DNA of 64,000 nt from an uncultured Treponema sp. (GCA_934718065.1 CAKUZR010000003.1:124001-188000), one strand, 5' to 3'; shown: positions 52,375 through 61,148, counted from the stretch's first letter. Notes: generated from the sequence alone by a model not told the origin. Program-made: numbers and translations.

Positions 52375-53445
52375 ATGCTTTATTACCTTGGTGCTTACCT
52401 TCAAAAATTTTTCGGGCCGGCGCGGTTGTTTCAGTCCTATGCAGTTTTGATAATTCTTGCCTTGTACAGCGGTTTTTTTATTATGTATAAATTCCTGCCG
52501 AAATTCTACAACGTTCTTCCGCATGACCGCGGCCGCGAATTTACGCTGACTGCCGAAGCCGCAAAGGGAAAGCCGACCGGCGCTGGAGTAGTTTTTATAA
52601 CGGCGTTTGCGCTTCTGTGCGTTGTTTTTGTTCCGATGGGCTGGTCTCAGTACGGAATTCTGCTGCTCACATGGATTACAATGCTGACCGGATTTCTGGA
52701 TGACAAAAGCATTTCCAGCTGGGGCGAATATTTAAAAGGCGCGCTCGACCTGATAATCAGCATCGCGGCCTCAATTCTTCTGTATTACATCGCAAAACGC
52801 CAGTCCGCGGATGGAAATGTTTATTTCTGGCTTCCGTTTGTTTCGCATCTTATAGCGGTTAATCCGATTGTCTATGTTCTGATTGGTGTGGTTCTTCTTT
52901 GGGCTTCAATCAACACAACAAACTGCACAGACGGAGTTGACGGTTTGAGCGGAACTCTGGTTCTGATTGCTCTGATTACAATGGGAATTATTTTCTATTT
53001 CATTCTTGGCCACGTTGACATTTCAAAATATCTTCTTGTTCCTCATCTTGCGGACGGAGCGAAATGGGCGGTGATGGCGTTTGCGCTTGCCGGCGTTCTT
53101 ACAGGATATCTGTGGCACAACGCATATCCTAGCCACGTTCTTATGGGCGACGCAGGAAGCCGCGCGCTTGGATTTTTTATTGGATGCGCGATTCTTATAA
53201 GCGGAAATCCGCTCATGTGCCTGGCAACTTCAACAATAATCTTTCTGAACGGCGGAATGGGACTTATAAAAGTATTTCTTCTGCGCTTCTTCAACATCAA
53301 GATTTTTGAGAACATCCGCTTTCCGCTGCACGACCACATGAGAAAAAACCGTGGCTGGTCCGCAACCCAGGTTCTTCTGAAATTTATGATTATGCAGCTT
53401 CTGATTACCGTCGCTGTAATCGGGCTTTTCTTCAAAGTAAGATAA
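52375..53445 (+). CDS. mraY: Phospho-N-acetylmuramoyl-pentapeptide-transferase
   Basis: Makes lipid I from UDP-MurNAc-pentapeptide and undecaprenyl phosphate in the inner membrane. 356 residues, about ten helices. Signatures: FLPKFYNVLPHDRGREFTL with KGKPTGAGVVF (family KxGTPTMGG-like), GFLDDKS, NTTNCTDGVDGLSGTL, MGDAGSRALGFFIG and PLHDHMRKNRGWSATQV. GAGG lies 6 nt before the ATG, 29 nt after the PurH-like stop. Unlike most bacteria the gene is not embedded in a dcw cluster here. Confidence 0.95.
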   Translation: MLYYLGAYLQKFFGPARLFQSYAVLIILALYSGFFIMYKFLPKFYNVLPHDRGREFTLTAEAAKGKPTGAGVVFITAFALLCVVFVPMGWSQYGILLLTWITMLTGFLDDKSISSWGEYLKGALDLIISIAASILLYYIAKRQSADGNVYFWLPFVSHLIAVNPIVYVLIGVVLLWASINTTNCTDGVDGLSGTLVLIALITMGIIFYFILGHVDISKYLLVPHLADGAKWAVMAFALAGVLTGYLWHNAYPSHVLMGDAGSRALGFFIGCAILISGNPLMCLATSTIIFLNGGMGLIKVFLLRFFNIKIFENIRFPLHDHMRKNRGWSATQVLLKFMIMQLLITVAVIGLFFKVR

Positions 53446-53458
53446 AATTGAGTTCAAC

Positions 53459-53489
53459 CCGCGGCTACTGAAAAATCCGGCCGCCGCGG
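53459..53489. other. Hairpin between mraY and convergent peptidase gene
   Basis: CCGCGGC (53459-53465) pairs with GCCGCGG (53483-53489). There is no U-run, so a terminator role is uncertain. Confidence 0.4.
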
Positions 53490-53512
53490 AAAATTCAAAA
53501 CAGCGGAAAAAA

Positions 53513-54751
53513 TTATTCCTGGCAGAAAAGCTCCGCCAAAGTCAGAGCGTCCTTCACAATATTTTCAACAATGCAGTATTCGTTCGGCATGTGCGCAAGC
53601 TCATCCATGGTGCTCCAGACAACACAGCTCATTCCTTCACGCCTAAGCTCCGCGCCAACAGTTCCGCCACCAATTCCGATTGTTCTTGCCTGAATTCCAT
53701 GCGCCGCCCTGATTGCATCTTTCAGCTTTGTAACAACCAGCGCATTTTCAGAAGTCGCCGGACTTTCAGATTTTTGAAGAATTTCGTAAGAAATTTTCAC
53801 TTTGTACAATTTTTCAGTTTCCGCAATCTGATTTTCAACTTCCTTCAGAACCTGGGAAATTGTGTAGCAAGGCAAAATCCGGCAGTCCATGCAGAAAACA
53901 TCCTCGCCCGGAATTATGTTCACTCCCTCAACATTCGCGAACCGCATCGTAGGCTGAAAAGTCGAATAATCCGGTGAAAAAAGCGGATTTCTTCTATTAA
54001 ATACATTCTGAAGCCCATTCAAGCGAAGGCTAAGCGCGCAAGCCGCAAGACAAGCGTTGTTTCCCTGGTCAGGCCGCGAACCGTGGCACTGCTGCCCCTT
54101 CACTGTCAGCTTAAGCCAGAGAATATTTTTTTCGGCGATTTCAATTGTCTCGCCGTTTTTGTCGCCGCCGTCCGGAATAAGATAAATGTCATTTTTCTGG
54201 AAAATTTTTGTGTTCCGCAGAAGCCAAATCATTCCGAACGCAGAGCCAACTTCCTCATCCGCCATAAAAAGAAGTTTAACCGTATGAGCTGGCTTCACAT
54301 TTTTCTTGACAAACGAAAGTCCGGCAAAAACCCCGGAAACAAGCCCCTGCTGGTTGTCCTCAACGCCGCGCCCGTAGATTTTTCCATCTTTTTCAACAAC
54401 GCGCCACGGATCTGTGTTCCAAAGCTTTAAATTTCCAACCGGAACAACATCCAGATGCGCCATCACCCAGATATTGTAGTCATTTTTTTCACCAGGAATT
54501 GTAACCACAATATTCGGGCGCACACCGCTTTTTACCCGCGGGTCCGGAGCGTCAAATTCTTCAATCTGGGAATCCGCAACGCCCTCATTTTTAAGCCACT
54601 CAACAAGAGCCTTCGCCTTTTCAAGCTCGCCCTGCCCCCCGTTTTCAGGAGCCAGCGCCGGATGCGAAGTAAGCAGCGACTCAAGCTGAACCATTTTTTC
54701 CTTGCTTTCTTTTATATATGAAAATAATTCAGATTTAATTTTTCCATCCAT
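53513..54751 (-). CDS. M20-family metallopeptidase
   Basis: 412 residues. Metal-binding motifs: MAHLDVVPVG (His, Asp), RGVEDNQQG (Asp), ADEEVGS (Glu-Glu) and the C-terminal IGIGGGTVGAELRREG...DELAHMPNEY (His). The architecture with a lid/dimerisation domain is like ArgE/DapE/ACY1 and dipeptidases. Sequence alone does not settle whether the substrate is a peptide or an acyl-amino acid. TATACT lies 6 nt before the ATG and no SD is seen, giving a likely leaderless mRNA. Confidence 0.9.
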   Translation of the reverse strand: MDGKIKSELFSYIKESKEKMVQLESLLTSHPALAPENGGQGELEKAKALVEWLKNEGVADSQIEEFDAPDPRVKSGVRPNIVVTIPGEKNDYNIWVMAHLDVVPVGNLKLWNTDPWRVVEKDGKIYGRGVEDNQQGLVSGVFAGLSFVKKNVKPAHTVKLLFMADEEVGSAFGMIWLLRNTKIFQKNDIYLIPDGGDKNGETIEIAEKNILWLKLTVKGQQCHGSRPDQGNNACLAACALSLRLNGLQNVFNRRNPLFSPDYSTFQPTMRFANVEGVNIIPGEDVFCMDCRILPCYTISQVLKEVENQIAETEKLYKVKISYEILQKSESPATSENALVVTKLKDAIRAAHGIQARTIGIGGGTVGAELRREGMSCVVWSTMDELAHMPNEYCIVENIVKDALTLAELFCQE

Positions 54752-54757
54752 GATTTT

Positions 54758-54763
54758 AGTATA
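54758..54763 (-). promoter_or_regulatory. -10 element of the M20 peptidase gene, leaderless type
   Basis: TATACT (54763-54758 on the minus strand) is followed by 6 nt and ATG 54751. The -35 is weak. Confidence 0.5.
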
Positions 54764-54796
54764 ATGAATTTTCGGAATTTATAAAGAGGGAAAGAA

Positions 54797-54835
54797 ATGA
54801 GCGGTGAGCGGGAAAAAAACGTTTCTTGCCATTAA
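54797..54835 (+). CDS. Possible 12-codon small ORF
   Basis: AGAGGGA precedes ATG 54797 by about 5 nt, and a TATAAT lies at 54760-54765. The reading frame is MSGEREKNVSCH and a stop. The SD and -10 are well placed but the peptide is short and unlike anything I know. It would be transcribed divergently from the M20 gene. It may be chance. Confidence 0.2.
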   Translation: MSGEREKNVSCH

Positions 54836-54851
54836 TCCCCTATTCATCATT

Positions 54852-56093
54852 TTAATACCTCAAATTCCTGTCTTTCGTGATTTTTATTAAAACTGAAGGA
54901 ATCTCTTCATCGGAGCAGATTACATCAGGTTGAATTCCTTCACATTCGCCTTTCCAGAAGGCAAAGGTTTTCAGGCTTTCTTTGATTGATCTGAATGCTA
55001 TTGTCACGGCAAAACTGTTGTTCGGCATAATAATCTGGAAAACATCTATATATGTCAGGCAGCCCATTGTGTTTTCGCCGATGATTTTTATGCTGCCCGG
55101 AAACAAAACCTTGCTTTGAAGAATTATGATTTCCGCAGCGCTGGCTGTTTGTTTATTTGTAAGAAAAATTATTTTTCCTTTATAAGCTGGTCTGCGCATT
55201 TTTTCTTCGGAGTTCTCATTCCATTGTCTGACTATTCTTTTTGGATTTTTTAGCTGCATAACCGATGAAGTGCGGAAAATCTCTTCGTATTTGCTGTTTC
55301 CTGTTTCAATTGCCCTTTGATACCGTAGACTTTCCGTAATTGGCGTTTCAATTGATTCAGAAGATTTGCAAATAATTTTTGATTCCAGCTGCCTTGCGTC
55401 ATATATTTTGCTTGGAACAACAGATTCAGTTCCTGCATACAAAGAATACAAAAGAAGCAGAGGAAAATCCGTTACTCCGCCCGGACAGTTCCGAAAATCT
55501 ATTATCAGATATTTTTTCTGTCTGATATTTTCAAATTCTGCGTACACTTTTTCAAAATATTCTTTCGCCGGTGATTCTTCCTGAAAAAAATCCGGCAAAA
55601 AGCTCGGCAGCTTCAAATAAACAGAATTTTTATTTATCGCCATTGAAAAATCATTTTGCACGCTGGAAGTTTGAGCCGGCAACTTTCCGTTGAAAGAATA
55701 AACATAACTGCCGTTTGCAACTGCAAAATGAGAATCGCGAATATAGTCTTTCAATTCCCCGTGAATATTTTTTATTAAATCATCAGATGTTTTTATTATA
55801 TTTTTTTCAATTTTGTTTTTTATATTGACAATAAAATCATCCGGCACAAATCCGTTTTCAAACATTTCATCACAGCCAATATAAGAAGTTGAAACAAAAC
55901 AAAGAAAAGCATTAAAATCTTCTAAAAGCTGCTCTTTTGACACATTCTGAAAAATTGTTTTTTCCGTACACAACTTCGGCTCAATAGTTTTTTCCATTTC
56001 CACGCATGAAATTGTTCTTGGCTGCGAAAAAAGCAACGAAGCTGAAAATATAACAACAGAAATCAATGAACAAGAATATGAAAGTTTTTTCAT
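54852..56093 (-). CDS. Exported S41-family (C-terminal processing-type) peptidase
   Basis: About 413 residues. Signal MKKLSYSCSLISVVIFSASLLFS, then QPRTIS. The S41 core is at about 215-380: KKYLIIDFRNCPGGVTDFPLLLLYSLY, then GKIIFLTNKQTASAAEIIILQSK with the nucleophile Ser in TASAAE, and GENTMGCLTYIDVF. No PDZ domain is apparent, so it is the Tricorn/IRBP-like type rather than CtpA. The upstream extension to 56198 is rejected as it precedes the signal peptide. A -10 (TATAAT) lies about 15 nt before the ATG. It is AT-rich relative to neighbours and may be acquired. Confidence 0.8.
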   Translation of the reverse strand: MKKLSYSCSLISVVIFSASLLFSQPRTISCVEMEKTIEPKLCTEKTIFQNVSKEQLLEDFNAFLCFVSTSYIGCDEMFENGFVPDDFIVNIKNKIEKNIIKTSDDLIKNIHGELKDYIRDSHFAVANGSYVYSFNGKLPAQTSSVQNDFSMAINKNSVYLKLPSFLPDFFQEESPAKEYFEKVYAEFENIRQKKYLIIDFRNCPGGVTDFPLLLLYSLYAGTESVVPSKIYDARQLESKIICKSSESIETPITESLRYQRAIETGNSKYEEIFRTSSVMQLKNPKRIVRQWNENSEEKMRRPAYKGKIIFLTNKQTASAAEIIILQSKVLFPGSIKIIGENTMGCLTYIDVFQIIMPNNSFAVTIAFRSIKESLKTFAFWKGECEGIQPDVICSDEEIPSVLIKITKDRNLRY

Positions 56094-56207
56094 AACGGTT
56101 TCCAACTCATTATACAATGCTTTGGCGTTTTTATTCCATATTGCCAAATAATTTTTTAATTTGCCGCAAAAAAAAAAACATAATCCCTTTAGAATCATCC
56201 CAACAAT

Positions 56208-56361
56208 ACATCAGAATCTTTCAGACAGCACATCTGAATGTTTCAGACAGTACATCGGAATGTTTCAGACAGTACATCAGAATGTTTCAGACAGTACATC
56301 AGAATGTTTCGGACAGTACATCGGAAACATTCGGACAATACAAGCGAATATTCAGGAAAGT
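56208..56361 (+). repeat. Seven 22-bp tandem hairpin units
   Basis: Units start at 56208, 56230, 56252, 56274, 56296, 56318 and 56340. The first five are nearly identical (ACATC-N-GAATGTTTCAGACAG). The last two are decayed. Each contains a short inverted repeat, perfect in unit two (TCTGAA-TGT-TTCAGA). Two frames that read through give period-22 peptides, since 22 is not a multiple of 3. They are not credible as proteins. It lies upstream of the S41 gene promoter. Confidence 0.9.
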
Positions 56362-56690
56362 GCATTCTGGGTGGTCTACAAGGTTTTTGAGTTTATTTGA
56401 GAATGTTTTTTTATAAGGGGAATGTGCGGCAGGGCGTTGCGGGATGTGCCTGCTGGAAGGGGCAGGCGAAAATGTTGAGGAACGAAACAGTTGAGCCGAG
56501 GGGAAGGCTTTTTCCCCCCCCACTTTGACTTCATTTAAAAGCCGAGTCAGAAATTGACTTCTGGCAATTTCTAAGTAGTTCGGAACTTTGCTGCGAACGG
56601 CGGAAAGATTTTTCCACTCAACAAAAAGAGAAAAAATATTCCAGGCGATAGTTAGCCAAAACTAACTCAATTCTTTGCCATATAAAAAAA
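56362..56690. other. Gene-free stretch with several small hairpins and a C8 run
   Basis: No credible gene is seen. It holds GGGGAA/TTCCCC near 56500, eight Cs at 56514-56521, AGAAATTG (56549-56556) with CAATTTCT (56565-56572), GTTCG/CGAAC, the block GAAAGATTTTTCC also found in the 230-bp element, and AGTTAG-N6-CTAACT near 56650. It may be the decayed remains of a related structured element. Confidence 0.4.
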
Positions 56691-56719
56691 TAGACACGTT
56701 TTTTTGCTTATTGTATAAT
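56691..56719 (+). promoter_or_regulatory. rnf operon promoter, leaderless type
   Basis: TAGACA (56691-56696), 17 nt and TATAAT (56714-56719) are followed by 7 nt and ATG 56727. The -35 is the same hexamer as in the ilv leader promoter. No SD precedes rnfC. Confidence 0.75.
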
Positions 56720-56726
56720 TCTTTTT

Positions 56727-58085
56727 ATGAAGAAACTGCATACTTTTAAGGGTGGCATCCATCCAAAGGAAATGAAGGAGCTCAGCAACTGCTGTCCGAT
56801 TACTCCGGCTTTTCCTGCGTCAAAAATGGTGACAATCCCAGTGACGATGGGCGGTGCGCCAAATACTCCCGTTGTAAAACCTGGCGATGTTGTAAAAAAG
56901 GGTCAGATTATTGCAACTGGTGAAAAATTTATGAATTGTCCGGTTCACGCGTCTGTGGCAGGAACTGTAAAGAAAATTGCGAATAATCTTGTTACGGGCA
57001 ACGGAACTGCGCCTTGCATTGTTATTCAGGCAAATGATTCCGGCGAAACTGATTATATGCCGCCGCTCGATCCGTTTTCATGCGGACACGACGAGGCTCT
57101 GGCCAGAATCAAGGCTGCCGGAATTGTCGGAATGGGCGGCGCGTCGTTTCCAGCGCACGTGAAGCTGAATCCGCCGGCCGACAAGGAGATTGAGTACGTT
57201 CTGGTGAACGCCGCTGAATGCGAGCCGTATTTGACCTGCGATGAACGAACTCTTCAGGAAACGCCTGAAAAAGTCATTGACGGTCTTGCAATTGTTCTGA
57301 ATCTTGTTGGGGCGGCTGGCATTATCGCTCTGGAAGACAATAAATCTTACATAAAACCGATTCTTGAGGCTGAAATTGAAAAAAAGGGCTACGGCGACGA
57401 TATTTCAATTTGTCTTGTAAAGACAAAATATCCGCAAGGGTCTGAAAAATTCATAGTTGAATCGTGCCTGGGAATTGAAATTCCAAGCGCAAAGCTTCCT
57501 GCCGACGCCGGCTGCATTATCTGCAACGTTGGAACGGTCTGCGCAATAAGCGATGCCTTCAGGCTTGGAATGCCGCTGATTGAGCGGAGCCTTACAATTT
57601 CCGGGGGAGCCGTTGAAAAGCCTTGCAACATCCGCGTTCCGGTCGGCACTTTGATAAGCGATCTTGTTCCGGAAACTTTCACTTTGAAAGAAGGTCAAGC
57701 CGCAAAATGTATTTCCGGCGGCCCGATGATGGGATTTGCAATGAGCTCAATGGATTTTCCGGTTGCAAAGGGAACTAGCGGCGTTACATTCCTTACTGAA
57801 AAGGAAACTTGCCTTTACGGCGAGGACCAGTGCATCAGCTGCGCGCGATGCGCTTACACTTGCGCGATGCACTTGAGCCCGGTTATGATTCTTCGCTCTT
57901 TGAAAGAAGGAAATGTTGAAAAGGCGAAACGTTTCGGCCTTATGGACTGCATTGAATGCGGCTGCTGCGCGTTTGTATGCCCGAGCCACATCAAGATTGT
58001 TCAAAGAATCAGGCTTGGAAAAGGAATTGTGCGCATGAAAATGGCGCAGGAAAAAAATAAATCAGAAGGAACGGCAAAAAAATGA
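56727..58085 (+). CDS. rnfC: Rnf complex subunit C
   Basis: The NADH-side subunit of the ferredoxin:NAD+ oxidoreductase. 452 residues. The N-terminal barrel-sandwich region (VVKPGDVVKKGQIIATGEKFMNCPVHASVAGTV) is followed by an NADH/FMN domain with GIVGMGGASFPAHVKL and NAAECEPYLTCDERTL. Two ferredoxin motifs lie at the end, CISCARCAYTCAMHLSP and CIECGCCAFVCPSHI. The domain order and length match bacterial RnfC. It is the first gene of the operon. The start codon follows a -10 by 7 nt, and its stop overlaps rnfD (ATGA). Confidence 0.96.
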   Translation: MKKLHTFKGGIHPKEMKELSNCCPITPAFPASKMVTIPVTMGGAPNTPVVKPGDVVKKGQIIATGEKFMNCPVHASVAGTVKKIANNLVTGNGTAPCIVIQANDSGETDYMPPLDPFSCGHDEALARIKAAGIVGMGGASFPAHVKLNPPADKEIEYVLVNAAECEPYLTCDERTLQETPEKVIDGLAIVLNLVGAAGIIALEDNKSYIKPILEAEIEKKGYGDDISICLVKTKYPQGSEKFIVESCLGIEIPSAKLPADAGCIICNVGTVCAISDAFRLGMPLIERSLTISGGAVEKPCNIRVPVGTLISDLVPETFTLKEGQAAKCISGGPMMGFAMSSMDFPVAKGTSGVTFLTEKETCLYGEDQCISCARCAYTCAMHLSPVMILRSLKEGNVEKAKRFGLMDCIECGCCAFVCPSHIKIVQRIRLGKGIVRMKMAQEKNKSEGTAKK

Positions 58086-59230
58086 CAAATCTAAAATTCC
58101 ACATTTCTTCAAGCCCGCATTTTTCGCTTGGAAATTCCACTCAGAAAATCATGGCTTGTGTTCTTGCGGCGCTTCTTCCAGAAGTTATCGCCGGAACAGT
58201 TTTCTTTGGATTCAGGGCTTTGGCTGTTGTGCTTTTCAGCGTTCTTGGCTGCATATTTTTTGAAGCGCTTTTTCAGAAAATCACAGGCCAGAAAATTATT
58301 GTGGCAAACCTTTCCGCGGCGGTAAGCGGAGTTATGCTTGCGCTCGTTCTTCCTTCAACAGTTCCGTTCTGGATGGTTTTTATAGGCGATTTTGTCGCTA
58401 TGGTTATCGCAAAGGGGCTTTTCGGCGGAATCGGAAGCAATGTCTTCAACCCTGCCCTTACAGGACGCGCATTTCTGTTCATCAGTTTTCCGGCGGCAAT
58501 CGGAGCAACCTGGTTTGACCCGAATCTTGTTCCGCGTATTTTTAGGGAACTTGCAGAAAAAGGTCTTTCCCCGGAGCAGATTGACGCAATGTCCCAGGCA
58601 ACAAAATGGGATGGAATCACTTCTGCAACAACGCTAAGCCAGCTGAAAGCCGGAACTCTTGAAAATTTCGACTTCATGCAGTTTTTCATCGGAAACCGCG
58701 CAGGTTGTATTGGCGAAACTTCAATTCTTCTGATTTTGATTTCGTTCATTTTCCTGCTGGCTGCAAAAATAATTGACTGGCGCGCTCCGCTTGCAATGGT
58801 CGGAACAGTTGCTGTATGCACTTTCCTTGCCGGAATCTCCGCGGGATTTTCTGCGGCCGTCAGCGATGTAGGAATTGCTCTTCTTACCGGCGGACTTATT
58901 TTCGGCGCAACTTTTATGATTACAGACTACGCAACCGCGCCTGTAACAAAGCCTGGAAGACTGATTTTTGGAGCTGGAGCAGGACTGATTACATTTTTAA
59001 TCAGAAAATTCGGCGGCTACCCGGAAGGCGTAATGTTCAGCATTTTAATTATGAACGCGGCCGTTCCGTTCCTTAACAACATTACAGAAAGAATGTACGG
59101 CTACGGCAAAAAAGGCAACCGCCGCCCGGAAACAGCAAAAATCAACATGGAATTCGACCTGAATTCAGCAAAAGAAAGAAAAATTGAAGACTCAGGAAAA
59201 GAAGCTTCTCAAGGAGGCAGCAATGAATAG
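58082..59230 (+). CDS. rnfD: Rnf complex subunit D
   Basis: 382 residues, about ten membrane helices. It carries covalently bound FMN in the family through a Thr in the D-G-x-x-S-A-T motif. Here WDGITSATTL puts it at residue 183 or 184. It is overlapped by rnfC upstream and rnfG downstream, so translation is likely coupled. A hydrophilic Glu/Lys/Ser-rich tail (about 345-382) is longer than typical. Confidence 0.95.
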   Translation: MTNLKFHISSSPHFSLGNSTQKIMACVLAALLPEVIAGTVFFGFRALAVVLFSVLGCIFFEALFQKITGQKIIVANLSAAVSGVMLALVLPSTVPFWMVFIGDFVAMVIAKGLFGGIGSNVFNPALTGRAFLFISFPAAIGATWFDPNLVPRIFRELAEKGLSPEQIDAMSQATKWDGITSATTLSQLKAGTLENFDFMQFFIGNRAGCIGETSILLILISFIFLLAAKIIDWRAPLAMVGTVAVCTFLAGISAGFSAAVSDVGIALLTGGLIFGATFMITDYATAPVTKPGRLIFGAGAGLITFLIRKFGGYPEGVMFSILIMNAAVPFLNNITERMYGYGKKGNRRPETAKINMEFDLNSAKERKIEDSGKEASQGGSNE

Positions 59231-59834
59231 CGCAAAATCCGACGATTCAGTTTTCAGCATGATAAAACTTGGGCTTACGCTTGCTTTGTACGCGGTTGTT
59301 TCATGCACGGTTCTTGCAGTTGTGAATAATTTTACCTCGCCGAAAATTGAACAGAATCAGAAGGCAAAAGTCAACAAGGCGATGGAAACATTTTTTCCAG
59401 GCGAAGGATTTTCATTTGAGCAGAAAACAGACTACGAGCCAAAAAACGCAGGCTCAGCTAAAATTGAAAGCCTGATAATTGCAAAAAAAGATGGAAAAAT
59501 TGCCGGCGGCGCGGCTCAGGTTTCCGGCCCGACATACGACACGGCAACCTTGATTGTGGGAATGGCTTCCGACGGAACAATCACCGGCGTTCAGTTTTTA
59601 AAGAACACAGACTCGCCGGGATTCGGACTGAAAGCAAGCGACCCGACTTTCAAGCTGGCAAACGGAAAAACTTTCTACGGCCAGTTTGAAGGAAAAAATG
59701 CAAAAGACGGTTTTGAAAAAGACAAGAATTTCGACGCAATTTCCGGAGCTACAATCACAAGCAACGGCGTTGCAAATTTGTTGAAAGCCGGAACAGAAAC
59801 TTTGCTTTCATACATTGGAGGTAAGGATGAATAA
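59223..59834 (+). CDS. rnfG: Rnf complex subunit G
   Basis: About 203 residues. One N-terminal helix (LGLTLALYAVVSCTVLAVVN) anchors an extracytoplasmic FMN domain. The attachment motif SGATITSNGV lies near residues 174-183. GGAGG lies 6 nt before ATG 59223. The extension to 59184 lies inside rnfD and is rejected. It overlaps rnfD and rnfE by a few bases. Confidence 0.94.
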   Translation: MNSAKSDDSVFSMIKLGLTLALYAVVSCTVLAVVNNFTSPKIEQNQKAKVNKAMETFFPGEGFSFEQKTDYEPKNAGSAKIESLIIAKKDGKIAGGAAQVSGPTYDTATLIVGMASDGTITGVQFLKNTDSPGFGLKASDPTFKLANGKTFYGQFEGKNAKDGFEKDKNFDAISGATITSNGVANLLKAGTETLLSYIGGKDE

Positions 59835-60549
59835 ACGACTTCAGATTTTTACAAACGGATTTATAAAAGAAAATCCGCTCCTGGTGCTTAATATCGGCTT
59901 GTGCTCGTCGCTCGGCGTAACCACAAGCGTTTTCAACGGACTTGGAATGGGAATGGGAATGCTTTTTGTTCTTCTGATGAGCGAAATTGTAATAAGCATT
60001 TTCAGAAAATTTATTCCTTCGGCAATCCGGCTTCCGGTTTTCATCATTATTATCGCGGCGTTCACAACAATCGTTCAGCTCGTTCTTAACGCTTACGTTG
60101 AATCGCTTTACGAGGCTCTCGGCGTTTTTCTTCCATTGATAGTTGTAAACTGCATCATTATGGGGCGCGTTGAGGCATTCGCTTCAAAAAACAACGTGGG
60201 AAATTCAATTCTTGACGCGCTTGGAATGGGGCTCGGCTACACAATCGTTCTTGTTCTGATTGCGTTTTTCCGCGAGCTGCTTGGAAGCGGCACTTTGATG
60301 GCTGGAACCGCGCTGAAAGTTGAGCTGATTCCAGAAGCATACAGAATCGGCGTTTTCAACAGCGCGCCGGGCGGATTCCTTGTATTCGGATTTTTAGGCG
60401 CTTTGGTTCAGTTCGGAAAATACGTTTCTGCAAAAAAGCAAGGCAAAAAGGCGGAAGAGCCAAAAGCCGAAAACTGCGCGGACTGTTCAGAATGTGCTTC
60501 TTCATGCGGCGCAAAACCTGCTGAAACAGACAAAAACGGAGGCAAATGA
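59827..60549 (+). CDS. rnfE: Rnf complex subunit E with cysteine-rich tail
   Basis: 240 residues, six helices. The core is typical of RnfE (NPLLVLNIGLCSSLGVTTSVFNGLGMGMGMLFVLLMSEIVIS; NCIIMGRVEAFASKNNVGNSILDALGMGLGYT). The last 35 or so residues are unusual: after a Lys/Glu-rich linker comes CADCSECASSC, the C-x2-C-x2-C-x3-C spacing of a [4Fe-4S] ferredoxin loop, lacking the final Pro. I know of no such tail in standard RnfE. GGAGG lies just before ATG 59827. It overlaps rnfG and rnfA. Confidence 0.93.
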   Translation: MNKRLQIFTNGFIKENPLLVLNIGLCSSLGVTTSVFNGLGMGMGMLFVLLMSEIVISIFRKFIPSAIRLPVFIIIIAAFTTIVQLVLNAYVESLYEALGVFLPLIVVNCIIMGRVEAFASKNNVGNSILDALGMGLGYTIVLVLIAFFRELLGSGTLMAGTALKVELIPEAYRIGVFNSAPGGFLVFGFLGALVQFGKYVSAKKQGKKAEEPKAENCADCSECASSCGAKPAETDKNGGK

Positions 60550-61127
60550 TGCTTGATTTGATTAAACTTTTCCTGAAATCTGCAATTGTTGACAACGTTG
60601 TATTTATTCAATATCTTGCAATCTGTCCTTTCATCGGAATGACCAGCGAAACGGACAAAGCGACCGGAATGGGAATCGCGACTTCGTTTGTAATTGTTCT
60701 TGCAACAGCGGTAACCTGGCCGATTTACAAGCTTGTAATGGTTCCGCTCGGACTTCAGTTTCTTCAGACTTTGTTTTTCATCCTTGTAATCGCGTCGCTG
60801 GTTCAGCTCGTGGAATTCTTCCTGAAAAAATCAATTCCTTCATTGTACAAGTCAATGGGCGTTTACCTTGCGCTTATAACAACGAACTGCGCTGTTCTTG
60901 GCGTAACGATAAACTGCATCGGAAAAGACTACGGTTTTGTTCAGAGCCTGGTTTACGCGTTCGGCACGGCGGCAGGATTTCTTCTTAGCATGGCAATCAT
61001 GGCTGGAGTTCGTTCAAGGCTGAAGACAGCGAATGTTCCGCAAAGCTTCAAAGGCACACCGATTCTTTTTGTGGCGGCCGGACTTCTTTCGCTTGCATTC
61101 ATGGGCTTCAAAGGGCTGATTAAATAA
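60549..61127 (+). CDS. rnfA: Rnf complex subunit A
   Basis: 192 residues, six helices and inverted topology to RnfE. Typical segments are NVVFIQYLAICPFIGMTSETDKATGMG, the TTNCAVLGVTI segment with its Cys, and LLSMAIMAGVRSRL. Two ATGs (60546, 60549) are possible. GGAGG at 60538-60542 gives 6-nt spacing to 60549, so I prefer it. It starts within the rnfE stop. Confidence 0.95.
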   Translation: MLDLIKLFLKSAIVDNVVFIQYLAICPFIGMTSETDKATGMGIATSFVIVLATAVTWPIYKLVMVPLGLQFLQTLFFILVIASLVQLVEFFLKKSIPSLYKSMGVYLALITTNCAVLGVTINCIGKDYGFVQSLVYAFGTAAGFLLSMAIMAGVRSRLKTANVPQSFKGTPILFVAAGLLSLAFMGFKGLIK

Positions 61128-61148
61128 CTGGAAATCAAAGGTAGAAAT

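Noticed and set aside
56208..56361. CRISPR array
   Set aside because: Repeats are directly abutting with no unique spacers, and no cas genes are in the window. The same holds for the 21-bp array at 9530.
56117..56416. Frames across the 22-bp array that look like repetitive proteins
   Set aside because: The period of 22 bp is not a multiple of 3, no SD is present, and the peptide only mirrors the repeat.
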